In this document: piece after piece, positions 44,941-55,920 of the stretch
How the letters are laid out: the number at the start of each line of letters is the position of its first letter
How positions within the stretch are numbered: the stretch's first letter is position 1
Assembly (NCBI GenBank): GCA_005406025.1
Contig: BGZK01001275.1
Location: 1 to 64,000, forward strand
Direction of reading: 5' to 3'
Origin: Eumeta japonica
Lineage: Eukaryota; Arthropoda; Insecta; Lepidoptera; Psychidae
Length of the DNA stretch: 64,000 nt
Translations under genes and position numbers: made by a program
The notes under the pieces: model-generated
Database searches by the model: none
What the model was told of the DNA's origin: nothing
What the model saw: the letters and a program-made list of their open reading frames with translations, nothing else

Positions 44941-45345
44941 ACTCAAGCAAGAAGTAAAGAAAAAACGATCGAAATTGATCAACAAAAAAAGGTATGGTTT
45001 TTCACCATGATAACGTCACACCACACTCTTCAGCCACTCGGCAATATTGAAAGAGTGTGGTTGGGAAGTGTTATTGCATCCACCATATAGCCCTGACATT
45101 ACACCCTCGGATTTTCTCCTCTTTCGGTCTCTTCAGAATTCGTTAGGTAGTGTTAGGTTAACATCAAAAGAAGACTGTCGAAACTACTCTAATTAGAAGT
45201 CCCAAAATTTCTACAGCAATAGGATTATATCACTACTTGCGAAACGGCAACATTTTCTTGTTGAACAAAATAGCACATATGTATATTACAATTAAATGTA
45301 AATAAAATATTCTTAAAAATTATCTTGAATTTGATATATAGTGAC
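44940..45345 (+). pseudogene. mariner relic C, C-terminal part of the transposase
   Basis: It starts abruptly inside the coding region with RLKQEVKKKRSKLINKK (44940-44990, the same segment as in relic A). VFHHDNVTPH with the second catalytic aspartate follows in a shifted frame (about 44995-45025), then HPPYSPDITPSDFLLFRSLQ with the third (about 45075-45135), and a C-terminal stretch to the end of similarity near 45345. Stops and at least one frameshift are present. The entire N-terminal half and 5' end are missing. It is fused to the right arm of a TACAGTAC MITE. It supplies the third-aspartate region that relic A lacks. Confidence 0.85.
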
Positions 45346-46677
45346 TTTTTCCTAAAATATTTCGATTTATATTATAAAGTGAATATTTAATTACACTTTA
45401 TCTTAAAGTATATATTTGTATCAGTATTCTTGGTGTATTATATATTTCTTTGTAAACACTTGTGCTAAAACATATATTAACAATCATTCCCCTGTCTTGT
45501 CATAAAAAATAATTAAAAAATCAAATAAAACGAAATACTACATTTTCTTTTATATATAAAGAAAGTACAATAACATAAACTTAAAAAATCCCTCAGGTTT
45601 GCAGCAACTTTAATACGTGATCATATGTTAAATTTTGATCTAAAAGTATTATGAGAATTTAATTTCAAATATTCTGTTTAAAAGAATATAGATATCAACA
45701 AACTCGACATCAAAATTAAGTTCAAAGTTTTATTTACAAATGTTATGTGCAAGCTAATTTTTAAATCAATTGTGCTGGATAATCAAAGATATCAAATAAT
45801 AAAACAAAAAATACAGTATATTACTTGTAATAAGTATGATATTAAACAGTGATCAAAAATTGGCACAATGTTTATTGTACGTAAAATATTAAGACTGCGA
45901 TAGCTGTGCGTCTACGCATTACTTGAGAGGTGATAAATACGAGCGTAAATAATGCAAAGTACGTTTTTAATAATAATTCAGGATAGTATAGTTTTTCCAA
46001 AAATATCCGTGTACAAGTTTTCGAACTTATTAGAAATAGGTACCTAACAGTTTGTTATATTTTTATATTTCGAATTTTGAAAGCAAATTCGGTCGTTGAA
46101 CGTACACTATATATAACATATTTAAAACAAGCATATTTTTCTTTAAAACACTCTAAAATGTTTCTAACAACAACTGAAAATTATTTTCAAGCGTCTTGAA
46201 GCACATTGAAATAGAAAAGTCCGCCGCCGCGTTATCTCCTAACGTACGTCTGCCCTCAGTATACAGGAATTCGTCACGTAAACAATAGTACGATTTGTAA
46301 TTAATTATATTATTGTTATGCAAAACTATCATAGTTGCAGCCCTAAGAAATACTGTTTATATGCCATTTATAGATTTCTTATTTTAAATTCTTTCATAAA
46401 ACAATCTACGGTTATCTTTCTCCTATTGGGTTACATGTAAATATACTATCCCCTAAGAAAGTGGAAATTTTTCAACTGGAAGTCGACACTAAACTTCACT
46501 TCTTTCTTACTAAGATACTATAAAGACTTTACGGTTCCTATCACGCTCGATAAAGATATATTTGAGGCACTTTACATAATGTGGGCACTTTCTTTGCACG
46601 TAACTATTTCCATACACTTCCATCAACATACCCTACACACTTGTATATAATACTACACAGTATTCTATACACATGTA
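45346..46677. other. A+T-rich sequence, nothing identified
   Basis: A small GC-richer patch occurs near 46215-46260. No gene, repeat or RNA can be supported. Confidence 0.45.
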
Positions 46678-46748
46678 TAGACAGTTTTAGGTGTAAAAAG
46701 CGTTGTATTATTGCAACCAACGCCTTTTACAAATAAAACTGTTGTCTA
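46678..46748. ncRNA. miRNA-like hairpin candidate
   Basis: The 71-nt segment folds as TAGACA, then GTTTTA, GTAAAA and GCGTTG on the 5' arm, pairing with CAACGC, TTTTAC, TAAAAC and TGTCTA on the 3' arm. The helix is interrupted by a 3-nt bulge, a two-base mismatch and one A/G mismatch, over a 12-nt loop. About 25 paired positions with small internal defects is the shape of an animal miRNA precursor and differs from the perfect foldbacks elsewhere here. I do not recognise a known mature miRNA. A decayed MITE is the main alternative, since such elements abound nearby. Either strand could be transcribed. Confidence 0.35.
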
Positions 46749-47178
46749 GACTGTTTATTTTTTTTATCGTTATGTATATGGACTCTGTGTTGTCAGGTTG
46801 TAGAAAGTTGTCTTAAAACCGTACCTGTTCTGCTCCGGGTGTCAATAGTCAATCGCCATGTGACGTTAACTAACGCATCTGGGAAAACTCCGACCGATTT
46901 TATGCAATATTTTTTGTTACTGTGTTACGCGCAAACAAACGGACAGCTATTTGTTAATTATTTTTTTTCATTCTGCCCCTGCCATACTTATCGCCACTCA
47001 AACAGTCATCTCTTAAATATTTTCAGTGTACGCACCCGATATAAATAGTTGTGCCGCGATGCTGATTCATTTGTGCATATTATCTGTCAGCGAGGCATTC
47101 GTTTCTGCCAACCGTACACACAGTACACGAGACATTCTAAATTTCCGCATCTCTGTAGTCATTTTATTATTACGGCAT
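46749..47178. other. A+T-rich spacer, nothing identified
   Basis: Anonymous short frames only. Confidence 0.35.
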
Positions 47179-47583
47179 TCAAGGTATCAAGTAGACGTGT
47201 CTACAAGAATATATACACCGTCTAAGGACCAATATCTTGGGACGTAATGTATTTGCTGGGAGTACTTGAAGTATCGACATGCGCTCTCTCATGTTAGATG
47301 CCGATGTCTCGATTAGCAGATTTCTTCCTTCGTTTGAGCATCCTTGAAATAATCGCGGATAATACTCCTTAAAAGCAAAACGTGGAAATCGGTTCTTTAA
47401 ATCCAGATTGAATCTAATTAAACTTTTTGCATCGCGCAAAGCTCTAGCAAGGAAAACTAGTGTGCGACGATATGCCCGATCTGGCGTATGCGAATACAAC
47501 AAGAAGTGCCGATTAGCAAAATGCGCTTGTGACTCGATCGTAATTTCGCCTCTTTTTCGGCTTATTAACAGTGTATACTCCAA
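47179..47583 (-). other. Unassigned 134-codon open frame
   Basis: A minus-strand frame opens with a TTG codon (no ATG at that end) and runs to a stop at 47179. It reads, for example, RALRDAKSLIRFNLDLKNRF and 'FKEYYPRLFQGCSNEGRNLL'. Base composition is nearer 40% GC than the surrounding DNA and the protein is not low-complexity, so a decayed coding region is possible. I recognise no domain. No splice sites or promoter were identified and the frame could be chance. Confidence 0.25.
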
Positions 47584-48260
47584 TTAAGGGTACGTATATA
47601 TATATCTAAGAAAGCGATTCGTGTACTTATCAGAGGTTGCTATTGTTCAAACTGAAATTTACAGTAAATAATGGCCGTGTTACGGCGATGAGTCCTTCCG
47701 TCTGTCTGTCTAACGAAAACAAATTAATTTCTTTTGAAAATTAAAAAAATTTCAGCGATTTTCCTGTCATTTATTTTTTTTTAAATCTAAAATCCACCGA
47801 TATAAACTTTGTTTCTGATACGATATCGGATTCGCAATTGCCCAATACCACCATGAACATTATTTGAAGATGCATACCAATGTATATACAACATTAGGCA
47901 TTTATGTATTTTAATATTAGTAACTAAATAGATATTAATCATAAATTGTTGCGATATGTCCACGGATTTCAGTATGCTACCGTTTTGATGCAAACAAAAG
48001 CATGTGTCTAACGCCCCCATACGAGAAACGTGTTTTTTTAACGTTTTTTGCTCGATTTTAATAATGTCAACATGCAAACGCTTCTAATATTCACATAGTG
48101 TATATTACTGTAGTCGGTATAAAAACAAATAATAATAATAAAATTAAAAAGGTCTACATACAAGACGCAAGTTTTTGTGTTGTTGAATTTTGATTTTTCT
48201 TCTTGTTTTTCATTAACTTTTTTGAAAAAGTATGTAATGTTTAATATTGTACGGTCGTAT
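47584..48260. other. A+T-rich sequence, possible body of the repeat ending at 48315
   Basis: CCGTCTGTCTGTCTAACGAA at about 47699 is the sort of word found inside lepidopteran retroposon tails. No gene is seen. Confidence 0.35.
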
Positions 48261-48315
48261 AGAACCCTTCGTGTTCGAATCTTACTTGCACTTGGCCAGT
48301 TCCTCTTTTTTTTTT
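48261..48315 (+). repeat. Interspersed repeat tail
   Basis: AGAACCCTTCGTGTTCGAAT, then CTTGCACTTGGCCAGTT, ending in a T run. I recall GAACCCTTCGTG...GACTCGCACTTGGCCGGTTTTT as the 3' end of a very common lepidopteran repeat, whose opposite end may be represented at about 35150-35190 (TTAGGGTTCCGAACCAAAAT). The frames overlapping it are by-products. Confidence 0.5.
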
Positions 48316-48843
48316 TTTTTGCTGTAACTGTCCACAATATATAAAACACCACACTGGATCAGCCCTAATATTTTCTATAACATAAAATACTATATAATTG
48401 TTAAAAGTTAACGATGTCAACAATGAATACGGGGCAGTTACGGTAAACGCTTGTCGACATGTTACAAGCGAAAGTACCTATCGCCAGTGCCCACGTACAA
48501 TCCGTACCTGACGATCCAGACTAGAGGTAGGCCAATCTCAGGACACCGTTGTTGTGTTCAGTACCATTGTTCTATATGTACTTGGTGAACGCTATGGGTG
48601 TCATCCGAAAGATTGAAGGGCCTGCTCTCGGATCGATTGCAAACAGGAAAAGATACCGCTAGCAGCATCCGCTGAATTTGATGACCCTACATTCGAAGAT
48701 AATCAAATAACTTTGTTGGGTTATAACTGTAACTGACCACGAGACACAGAATAGCACACCTGATCGTGCTGATGTCAAAATTTGCTCACATATCTTTACA
48801 AATGATGAAGCTTACGTGGCTGACGGCCGAGTTAAAATATTGT
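48316..48843. other. Unassigned sequence, possible transposon remains
   Basis: 48450-48720 is GC-richer than its surroundings and reads partly open on the plus strand (GVIRKIEGPALGSIANRKRY), but I cannot assign it to a family. Confidence 0.3.
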
Positions 48844-48902
48844 CCAGCGGGCCTAGCACGTCCCATTTAACGAGAGTATATAAGACTTGCTAGGCCTGCT
48901 GG
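48844..48902. repeat. Short foldback with CCAGCGGGCCTAGCA ends
   Basis: CCAGCGGGCCTAGCA (48844-48858) pairs with TGCTAGGCCTGCTGG (48888-48902) at 14 of 15 positions. The left end is identical to the start of the larger hairpin at 59244. It is probably a deleted copy of that element. CGGCCGAGT occurs close outside both ends. Confidence 0.65.
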
Positions 48903-50130
48903 TCGGCCGAGTATTGGATCGACACGCGCCTATATTCTTCGAAAGGCTTTCAAATGTATAAACTCAACGAAGTACCTTCAATTTCAGGGAACACAACGTC
49001 ATGAAAATTGAAATTATTTACCTATACTTAACTGGTAACTATTTCCTTAATAAAACTAAAAAGTTTGAAATAGACCAAATTACTTTATACAAAAAGGAAT
49101 AGTCGATCTCTACAAATTATTTAATTTTGTTTGAGCAATGTAAAATACACCGTACAATGCCTTTGCATGACTTGTTGACTTCGATAAAATTAAGACAATG
49201 TTAAGCGAATAAGATAAAATAATCAGTGTGAACATTGGTGTTCTTTTTAAATTCTTAAAAATCGGTTATTATTGTATTGCAAGCGACTTTAAATGATTAC
49301 TGGAAAATATTGATTTTTAAATACTATAAATACTTAATAAAAACATGTCATGAGTCGTAGATAATTCATTCAGCATCGCGTTACTTAACAATAGTTTAAA
49401 CACGTACGTTTTTAGCGTAAATTTGAATACTATACAAACTATAAAAAATAATCAATAGCAAAAGATTTTTATATATCTATTTGTATTCCTAATTTTTTTT
49501 TTTTCCTTCATTGCAAAGTGACAATAAATCTTCTAAAGTTAAATTCAACTGACAAGATAAGACGATACAAAGAGACATAGGCATACGTTTTATAAATATT
49601 TTACATATCAAAAAATTAAGTAGGTAGTATTGGTACAACTTTTGTATTGTAACTATTTTTTCAAATTAAAATTCTATCGATGATGTCATTACTCGTAAAA
49701 TACCACGTAGACACATGACAAGATTCGTCAGGTATCGTTATAGACGTTTGCCTTCTAATTTTGCAATGGTAGTTGATTTTACCTAACTATTAATGTTTTA
49801 TGTGTCATGTCAATCATCGACCAGCCGTAGGGTATTGTTACATTTACACGCGCTATATCTGACACATGAACGAGAGGTGTTGACGGATACCAGCGACCCG
49901 CCGCGGCTTCACACGCATATCGCTAATTAATTATCTATGGCGAGATGACTTCTGGTGAATGGATGGGGGGCGTTCATGTGAGGAAATTTTAGCAGATAGC
50001 TAGAGGTACAATGCCTTGCTACGCCTAAAAAATAATTTTAAAAGCGGTCGAGCCTGTGTGCCAACTCTGGAACTTCCCTAATTCTACTTCCTACTCAATC
50101 GCAAATTATGGAGCTCTTCGAAATCAAAAT
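48903..50130. other. A+T-rich sequence with a retroposon-like GC patch
   Basis: At 49880-49925 the words GCGACCCGCCGCGGCTTCAC resemble the start of lepidopteran RTE-like tails (GCGACCCGCCCCGGCTTCGC by recall). No gene is seen. Confidence 0.4.
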
Positions 50131-51290
50131 ATAGTTTTTTTTTTTTTACACAATAAAACTATTAAAAGTTTTTCCAAACTTTTCAATATTGAAGAAATTT
50201 TATAGAATTGTTTAGTTTAAGTTAAAGAAAATCAGAATACAATTATTTTTTTAGTTTATCATCTTTTTCGAATGAACTGTTATTTTAGTAGTCTTGATAC
50301 TATTTAAAAAAGTTATTTTTTTCATAAAAATAACATCTTTAACTTTTTTAGTTTTGTGAATTTAAAATTATTATTGGTATGTATTTTTGAGCTTTAAAAT
50401 TAATCATTCAAGAATAACATTGTTTTGGAAATTATTAAACTCTATTTTCGATATTTTGAAATAGCTTGTAAGTGAAAAAAAAATTGGTTAGTTGGAAAAT
50501 TTTTATGGTATGTCAAAAAAATGTAGTTAAAATTGTATCAAAAACATATTGAAAAGTTTTAATTTACCATATTTTTTGGAAGTATAATTTTATTAATTTT
50601 TTTTAGCATTTAAATAAGTTTTTAGAGAATTAAAAATGTTAGAGTCAAAAGTCGATTCGTTGAAAATTTTTGAAGCTAGGAAGCTTCAAACTTTAAGAAT
50701 AAAACAAAATTTTTTTGGATATTTTCCACCTGTGATGGTATTGAAACTGTCGTTAGATTTTGATTTCTTTTATAGTATTAACGCAGTTTAGAGGGTGAAA
50801 AATTGATTGGAAATTGATTTGAAAATCCACAAAGTTATATTAAAAAAAATGTTTTTTTTAGAAATTTTCAAACTGCGAAAATTTCGAACTTTCGAACGCC
50901 TTTTGAACGCGTCATTTAACTTTGGTTCATTTGGAGGTATTTGATGTAGTTTTTTGCGTAAAATATTTTATAGAGGGGCATAAATCGATTGTATAGAAAT
51001 TCTCAAAGTTAAAAAAAAAACAATTTTTATGGAACTTTCTAATCTACTATATCTTTTTAATGCGTCGTTCGATTTTCATTCACTTGAACGTATTCGACGC
51101 GATTTTTTGAATACAAAAGTTTTTGTAATCGAGTAATCAATTGGGATTGAAACTCCTCAGAATTACTTTAAACAAAAAATAATTCTGAGATGATAATTCG
51201 ATTTTTCAAAATCGAACACAAACCACGGACTTCCCTATTTTGTTTTGAAAATTTTTAGTTTTTGAAGCGGGAAGTTAAAAAGTGTATTAA
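50131..51290. repeat. Modular A+T-rich interspersed repeat block, second locus
   Basis: Successive modules carry AATTTTTGAAGC/GAAATTTTCAAAC-like words followed by 'TTCGAACGCC..TTGAACGCGT' (about 50890), 'CTACTATATCTTTTTAATGC' and 'GTATTCGACGCGATTTTTTG' (about 51040-51105). It ends with CGATTTTTCAAAATCGAA (about 51201-51218) and GAAGCGGGAAGTTAA (about 51266-51280). The block at 1180-2400 has the counterpart words ATATCTTTTGACCAAAT, GTATTCGATGCAATTTTTTG, GATTTTCGAAAATCGG and GGAAAATTAA, so both are members of one broad family. Non-coding. Confidence 0.5.
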
Positions 51291-51469
51291 TTTGAAGATA
51301 ACATAGGACACTAGATTGCCAAAAAGAAACAATAAAAAAGTTTTGTTGGCCGTATTAAAATAGGCTACCAAACTTTTTTTAATTGTGAATGTTTAATGTC
51401 GAAGTAAAATAGAAACAATCTATTTTTTTATTTATTTGTAGGGAAACTGTGACAATAAAATTGCTAAAA
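51291..51469. other. A+T-rich spacer before a retroposon tail
   Basis: May be part of the following retroposon. Confidence 0.3.
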
Positions 51470-51600
51470 TAAAACAAAAAAATTGATCCGATCGCTACCA
51501 AACTTCAAAGAATTACGCGCTAGCCTAATCTGAAGATTTCCTGAAAATTTCATTCAAGTCGGTCCAGCCGTTTTGGAGTCCATAGGGAACAATATACACA

Positions 51601-51655
<55 letters not shown>
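51470..51655 (+). repeat. Retroposon tail ending in a (TA)n array, copy 2
   Basis: TTGATCCGATCGCTACCAAA, AATCTGAAGATTTCCTGAAA, GTCGGTCCAGCCGTTT and TCCATAGGGAACAATA, then a 50-bp TA tract (51606-51655). Same order and orientation as 38930-39133. Confidence 0.7.
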
Positions 51656-51661
<6 letters not shown>

Positions 51662-52355
51662 GAGTAGTACAATACAAATGGATTAAAAACAAATCCTTTT
51701 TTTCATGATTGTCTAACAACTTATTAATTAATTTACAATTAACGTAAATTAGCAGAAATAGCGATGTAAATATTAATACAAAGATGAATGTAATCTTCCC
51801 GATAGGGACGTGTTCATTAAAATGACGCTATTGAAATAAAGCTTTTTTTTTACTATTAATTGATCATTTCGTCACTCCGATAATTCGCTTTCTGTTCTCC
51901 GATATCGGGGACGACAAGTGAACTTTCCATCACGCTGTAAAAAAAAAAATGCTTTTGAGTCGGTTATGGAAAAATTGTAAATTCCGAAATGTAACAACTG
52001 GATATCGCACAGGTGGCCACCGCGACGATGGTCGATCACCTAATAATTGTTTTGGAACGATACACTATAGAAATTATTGTTGTTCGTGGTCACAAAATGT
52101 TTTTAATTTTATTTGTTTCACATCAGCCACGTGAAACGTTCACAAGAGTGCTTATCATATTTTGAGGCCGTATGCTGTCGGAGCTGTAGTATACTCCAAA
52201 ACGTTGCGTCAAGAAAATCCATTACGATTAGTGCGTTTAATTTGTTATTTGTATGTTCTCCATGGTCGACGATAAAATGTCAACTGTGACTCGCGGCTTC
52301 GCCTACTCGGATGTAGAATAAATCTCTATTTTTAAATACGAACCTAATTTTCGCG
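51656..52355. other. A+T-rich sequence with minor GC patches
   Basis: The frame at 51949-52134 has no recognised domain. The words GTGACTCGCGGCTTCGCCTA near 52280 resemble a retroposon tail start. Confidence 0.35.
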
Positions 52356-52450
52356 TATAAATGTACATGTCCGCAAACCTGCACTAAACCTACGCCGGCC
52401 GACCGTTTGTCTTAGTTTTAAAACGCTAAACTCTGAACCGCACGGTGAGT
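52356..52450 (+). promoter_or_regulatory. Weak candidate TATA promoter and first exon
   Basis: TATAAAT (52356-52362) is followed about 25-30 bp later by GCAAACCTGCACTAAACC, a GC-richer stretch, and a splice-donor match ACG then GTGAGT (52445-52450). The order fits a short first exon, but each element is common by chance. Confidence 0.2.
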
Positions 52451-53050
52451 GGCCGGTTGATTTCTTTTACAAAATGTCTGTTATTATTGCCGATATCTTA
52501 ACAAACGATAATAAAAAAAAAAAAACGAAACTTAAAATGTTTGAACAAGATCTGCACACAGGAAAAATATTTTTTAATAATCTTTTTGTTTTTACTCTAT
52601 TATTAAAACGATAATACATACAAGCGTCAAACAAGCACGAATTATAAAAACCGACGAAGTACGAGACGCCCTCGCGCTTGGGATGAGCCAAAATTAATTT
52701 CCTATTTATTTTTTCATAAATATATTGTATGATAGATAGCAGGAAATCCTCGGTGCTTAAGTCTGATTGGCAATATATGCATATTGAAAATAGCATTTGT
52801 CACTTGCTTCAGCGTTGAATGTACACATCTTTATAAAATCTGCACCCACTTCGAACAAGGGTTAATAAGTTTTGGTAACCCATAAAAGTGACATAAAAGT
52901 TTTGAATGTGTAGTTTCCAACATTTGTTTTGTTTGGCCCTATGAAACTGAGAATTATAGAATTTGTGCGAAATTTTGTATTTTATTCTCCAAGTTGGTCT
53001 AGTCGACCAACTTATAAAATATAATAATTAACTTGTAGTCTACTTAGCTG
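52451..53050. other. A+T-rich sequence, nothing identified
   Basis: A 109-codon minus frame (52467-52796) has no recognisable domain. Confidence 0.4.
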
Positions 53051-53490
53051 TTATAGTTTTCCGTTTAACATCGTGACATATGCTACTGTTGTGAATTTTT
53101 TCACATGTCCAAGAATAGCCAAACCTGGTGGGGGACATTCAACTCTAATTAAAATTAATATTTTAAAGCTCGATATTTCGCAAACAGAACCCTAAATCGA
53201 AAAATGATTTTTACGGACCTGCAATGTTTTTGATTGAACTATCCGACTATACCCCACAGCATGGAATGAACAAGAAAATTAATTCATCTCCAATTTACGT
53301 GTAGGGGAGATACGATAAAAATTATATTTTAAAAATTTTATTCGACCACTTTGCCGTCGTGATCAATGTGCGTATTCATACCAAATTACAGCTTTCTAGT
53401 ACTAAAAGCGTCTGAGCTAACCCGCAGACAGACAGACGGATGAACGCACAGATGGCGAAACTATAAGGCTTCCTCGTTGACTACAGATGC
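53051..53490 (+). repeat. Interspersed repeat, family with 18063-18450, copy 2
   Basis: Colinear with copy 1 (CATGTCCAAGAATAGCC, GACCTGCAATGTTTTTGA, TATCCGACTATACCCCACAG, ATTTACGTGTAGGGGAG, TTTCTAGTACTAAAAGCGTC). It ends CAGACAGACAGACGG, then GGCGAAACTATAAGGCTTCC. This copy retains more of the 3' end than copy 1. Confidence 0.65.
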
Positions 53491-53529
53491 AAGAAAAAAA
53501 AATTTTTTTTTGACCATCCAAAATAGCAG

Positions 53530-53760
53530 GCCGCGTTCCCTTAACGGTGGCCGGGCGCGGCGCCGGCTAACAACGCCACACTTTTAATACTGATTATAAA
53601 AAGGGAAACTGCTGAATGATGATGAAATTCATTCGGCGAGTTGTCACGCGACCGTAAATTCTATTTATTGTATAATTCGGCTCGCCGTCCGTTGCGACAG
53701 CGCGCGGGCGCCGGCGGCGGGCGGCCGGACGATGAAAATGAGGCAACTCTGTCTAATTAG
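53530..53760. promoter_or_regulatory. GC/CpG-rich island 1
   Basis: Two very GC-rich runs (about 53530-53575 with GGCCGGGCGCGGCGCCGGC, and 53685-53735 with GCGCGCGGGCGCCGGCGGCG) flank an A+T-rich core containing CGTAAATTCTATTTATTGTA. No open frame of note. The pattern suggests regulatory DNA or a 5' exon. Confidence 0.3.
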
Positions 53761-54519
53761 TCTATGGTTTTTCTAATACGTATATTCAATAGATAACATT
53801 TTTTCGTGAACTTCTAACATGTAGCTACCAACGCATTCCCAAGACTATAAATATCTAATCGTATGCATGCATTATGCAAAATATGTAAATACGTGATGTC
53901 CTTCATTTGGTTGTTTTTTTTTTCTCCCAGCCGACTGTTATGCGTGCATGTTATTTCACTGTTACGTAAGCCGGCGGACGGGTGTGTTCCCTTGCGCTAC
54001 TAAAATGTGGGTCTATCGTTATACATTATGCATGTCTATGAACATCTCGTGTTACGCAAATCGCTATAGTTTTATATAAATAATCATCTTGTAGATGTTA
54101 TGTATATTAACGTAATATTCGCTTTTGTTTTATGCAATCCGCTTGACCTTTTCCGATCGCCACATTCAATTTATTCGACTTTTCAAAATGATAGCAAGAG
54201 GACGATTTCGAAAACATACTCGAAACAAGGCTGATTGTATACATAAATTTTTATACTCTTCAATTGATTCAGCTAGGACACGTTGTTTGGTTTCATCGCA
54301 AATAAATACAGAAATTATATCAAGGTCCGTTACGGCACCCTGGCATATATAATGAAGTTTCGTTTGTACACGTACATTGTTTCGTTTGTATTATTGTGAC
54401 GTAATGCACATTTTGAGCTTTTTGTAGATAGTAAGTGAATTAACTTCAAATTTGATTTACACTATGTCTCGATTTGATATTTGAATTAAGCTTAATACGA
54501 AGAGTTTTCTGTACTTAAA
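53761..54519. other. A+T-rich sequence, nothing identified
   Basis: Anonymous short frames only. Confidence 0.4.
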
Positions 54520-54730
54520 TTATTACACACTGAAGTCCTCCACGGCGACTGTCTGTCTGTTCGTTCTCTGATTTGTGAAGCGTAATCTCGGAAATTACCT
54601 AAGAGATTTTGATACGGCTTTCATTAATAGCTGGGCTGATTCTCTAGAAATATTTTGTACACAATAGATTAATTTTTAAGTATTTCACACAAGTTGGTTG
54701 AGCTACTCGTTGATCAAGTCAAAAAAAACA
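54520..54730 (+). repeat. Interspersed retroposon-like fragment
   Basis: CTGAAGTCCTCCACGGCGAC, then CTGTCTGTCTGTTCG, GTAATCTCGGAAATTACC, GATTTTGATACGGCTTTCA and TAATAGCTGGGCTGATTCT. These 'TCTCGGAAACTACT..ACCGATTTTGATGCGGTTTTCA'-type words are, from memory, part of a repeat found in many lepidopteran genomes. Confidence 0.45.
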
Positions 54731-55154
54731 CGTCTCTTAAAACCTTACCTGGCGTGACTAGTTATATAGTTCGAATTATGTGTAAGTAATGCATGGAGGT
54801 TGTTGTTTCTCTCGAGTAAATCTAAAGAAAAGGCCGCGAGCATATCTTCGTATAAAGAGAGACTTGTAATAAAAAATTGAATATTCACGACATAATTATC
54901 CGGTAACGGATTGCTATTTTTTATCAAATTAAATATGAACGTGATTTTGAACACTTCACGAATGTGTTAATTAATATTTAATTTTGTATTTTTGTTTTTG
55001 GCATGAAAATACGTTATCTGACTATATATTTGTTGTATTGTATATGCATACATGTATCAGCTTTAATATACACTAGATATTGCCGGAATCTTCGCTGGTG
55101 TGAACACAATAAATTTCTTACCCTCTTTATACATATTGGTTATTTGTAACATCA
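54731..55154. other. A+T-rich sequence, nothing identified
   Basis: No feature that I can support. Confidence 0.4.
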
Positions 55155-55540
55155 ATGTGCAAGCGTGGACCAAAATCAACACCGGTCCGGGATCGGAATC
55201 GCGAGCAAAACCGGGATCATACTCAAAAGTATTATTTTGTAATAAAATAGTAAACGGTTATAGTACAACGTATATTTTCGGTGTGCACTTTTCTGAGATA
55301 ATATTATTAATATAATACATACAATAAAATGTAATTACGCAGAATCGGGATTGGGATCTAACTGAATGGGGGATCGGAATCGAGAACAAAATCGAAATAG
55401 GAACTCAGATCCAGATCGGGAAGGCTAGACTGAGATCGGAAATAAAATTGAGGCTCAGATCTAAATCTAGCTGGATTGGGATCCAGATCCATAACGTAAC
55501 ACGGATCACAATCGAGACCGGGACCAGGGACGGGATCGTG
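55155..55540. repeat. Degenerate GGAATCG/GGATCC repeat
   Basis: Runs of GGGATCGGAATCGCGAGCAA, CCGGGATCAT, GATCGGAATCGAGAACAAAA, GATCCAGATCGGG, GGGATCCAGATCC and GACCGGGACCAGGGACGGGA with a loose 6-bp rhythm, interrupted by an A+T-rich segment (55215-55340). It is the reverse orientation of the run inside the repeats at 4231 and 38023 and shares ATCGGAATCGCGAGCA with 20380. Confidence 0.55.
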
Positions 55541-55619
55541 GGCTGCAGCACGATGTAGGAATTAACTCTATGTCCACGAGGGCGGAAGCTGATTACCATA
55601 TACACATCGAAATCGTAGT
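55541..55619. other. Short spacer
   Basis: No feature that I can support. Confidence 0.3.
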
Positions 55620-55920
55620 CCCTAGCATCAATCGTGGTGAATGCGGCTGGTGGCGTATGAGGGCGCGTGTGGCGGGCAGTGGGTCGCGGCAGGTCGCGCT
55701 CCGAAAAGTGTACCCCGCCAGTAGGTCACTGGCGTTGCGGAGTCGGTGCCGGCCTCGCGCAACACTTACGTAACGCGTGCGCTCCGCTCGTCGCCGCCGG
55801 CGGGCCGCCCGCCCGGTGAAAGTGGCGACCGCCCGCCCGCCCCCCGCCCTTGCCCGTCCGCCGGCCTCGGGTCCCCGACGACGGTCGCCCTCTTCATTCA
55901 TAAGTGTTAACGTGAGTTAC
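55620..55920. promoter_or_regulatory. GC/CpG-rich island 2 with splice-donor-like ends
   Basis: The most GC-rich stretch near the centre of the 53-63 kb cluster (CGGGCCGCCCGCCCGG at about 55801-55816). The plus strand leaves it with AAC then GTGAGTTA (55910 on); the minus strand has TAC then GTAAGTGTT, with the intron starting at about 55769. Frames of 102 and 70 codons on opposite strands are rich in Arg/Ala/Gly/Pro and reflect GC content. It could be a first exon on either strand, a CpG-rich promoter, or both. Confidence 0.3.

Noticed and set aside
51525..51719. Minus-strand frame with a long Ile-Tyr repeat
   Set aside because: It is the translation of the (TA)n microsatellite and the retroposon tail, not a gene.
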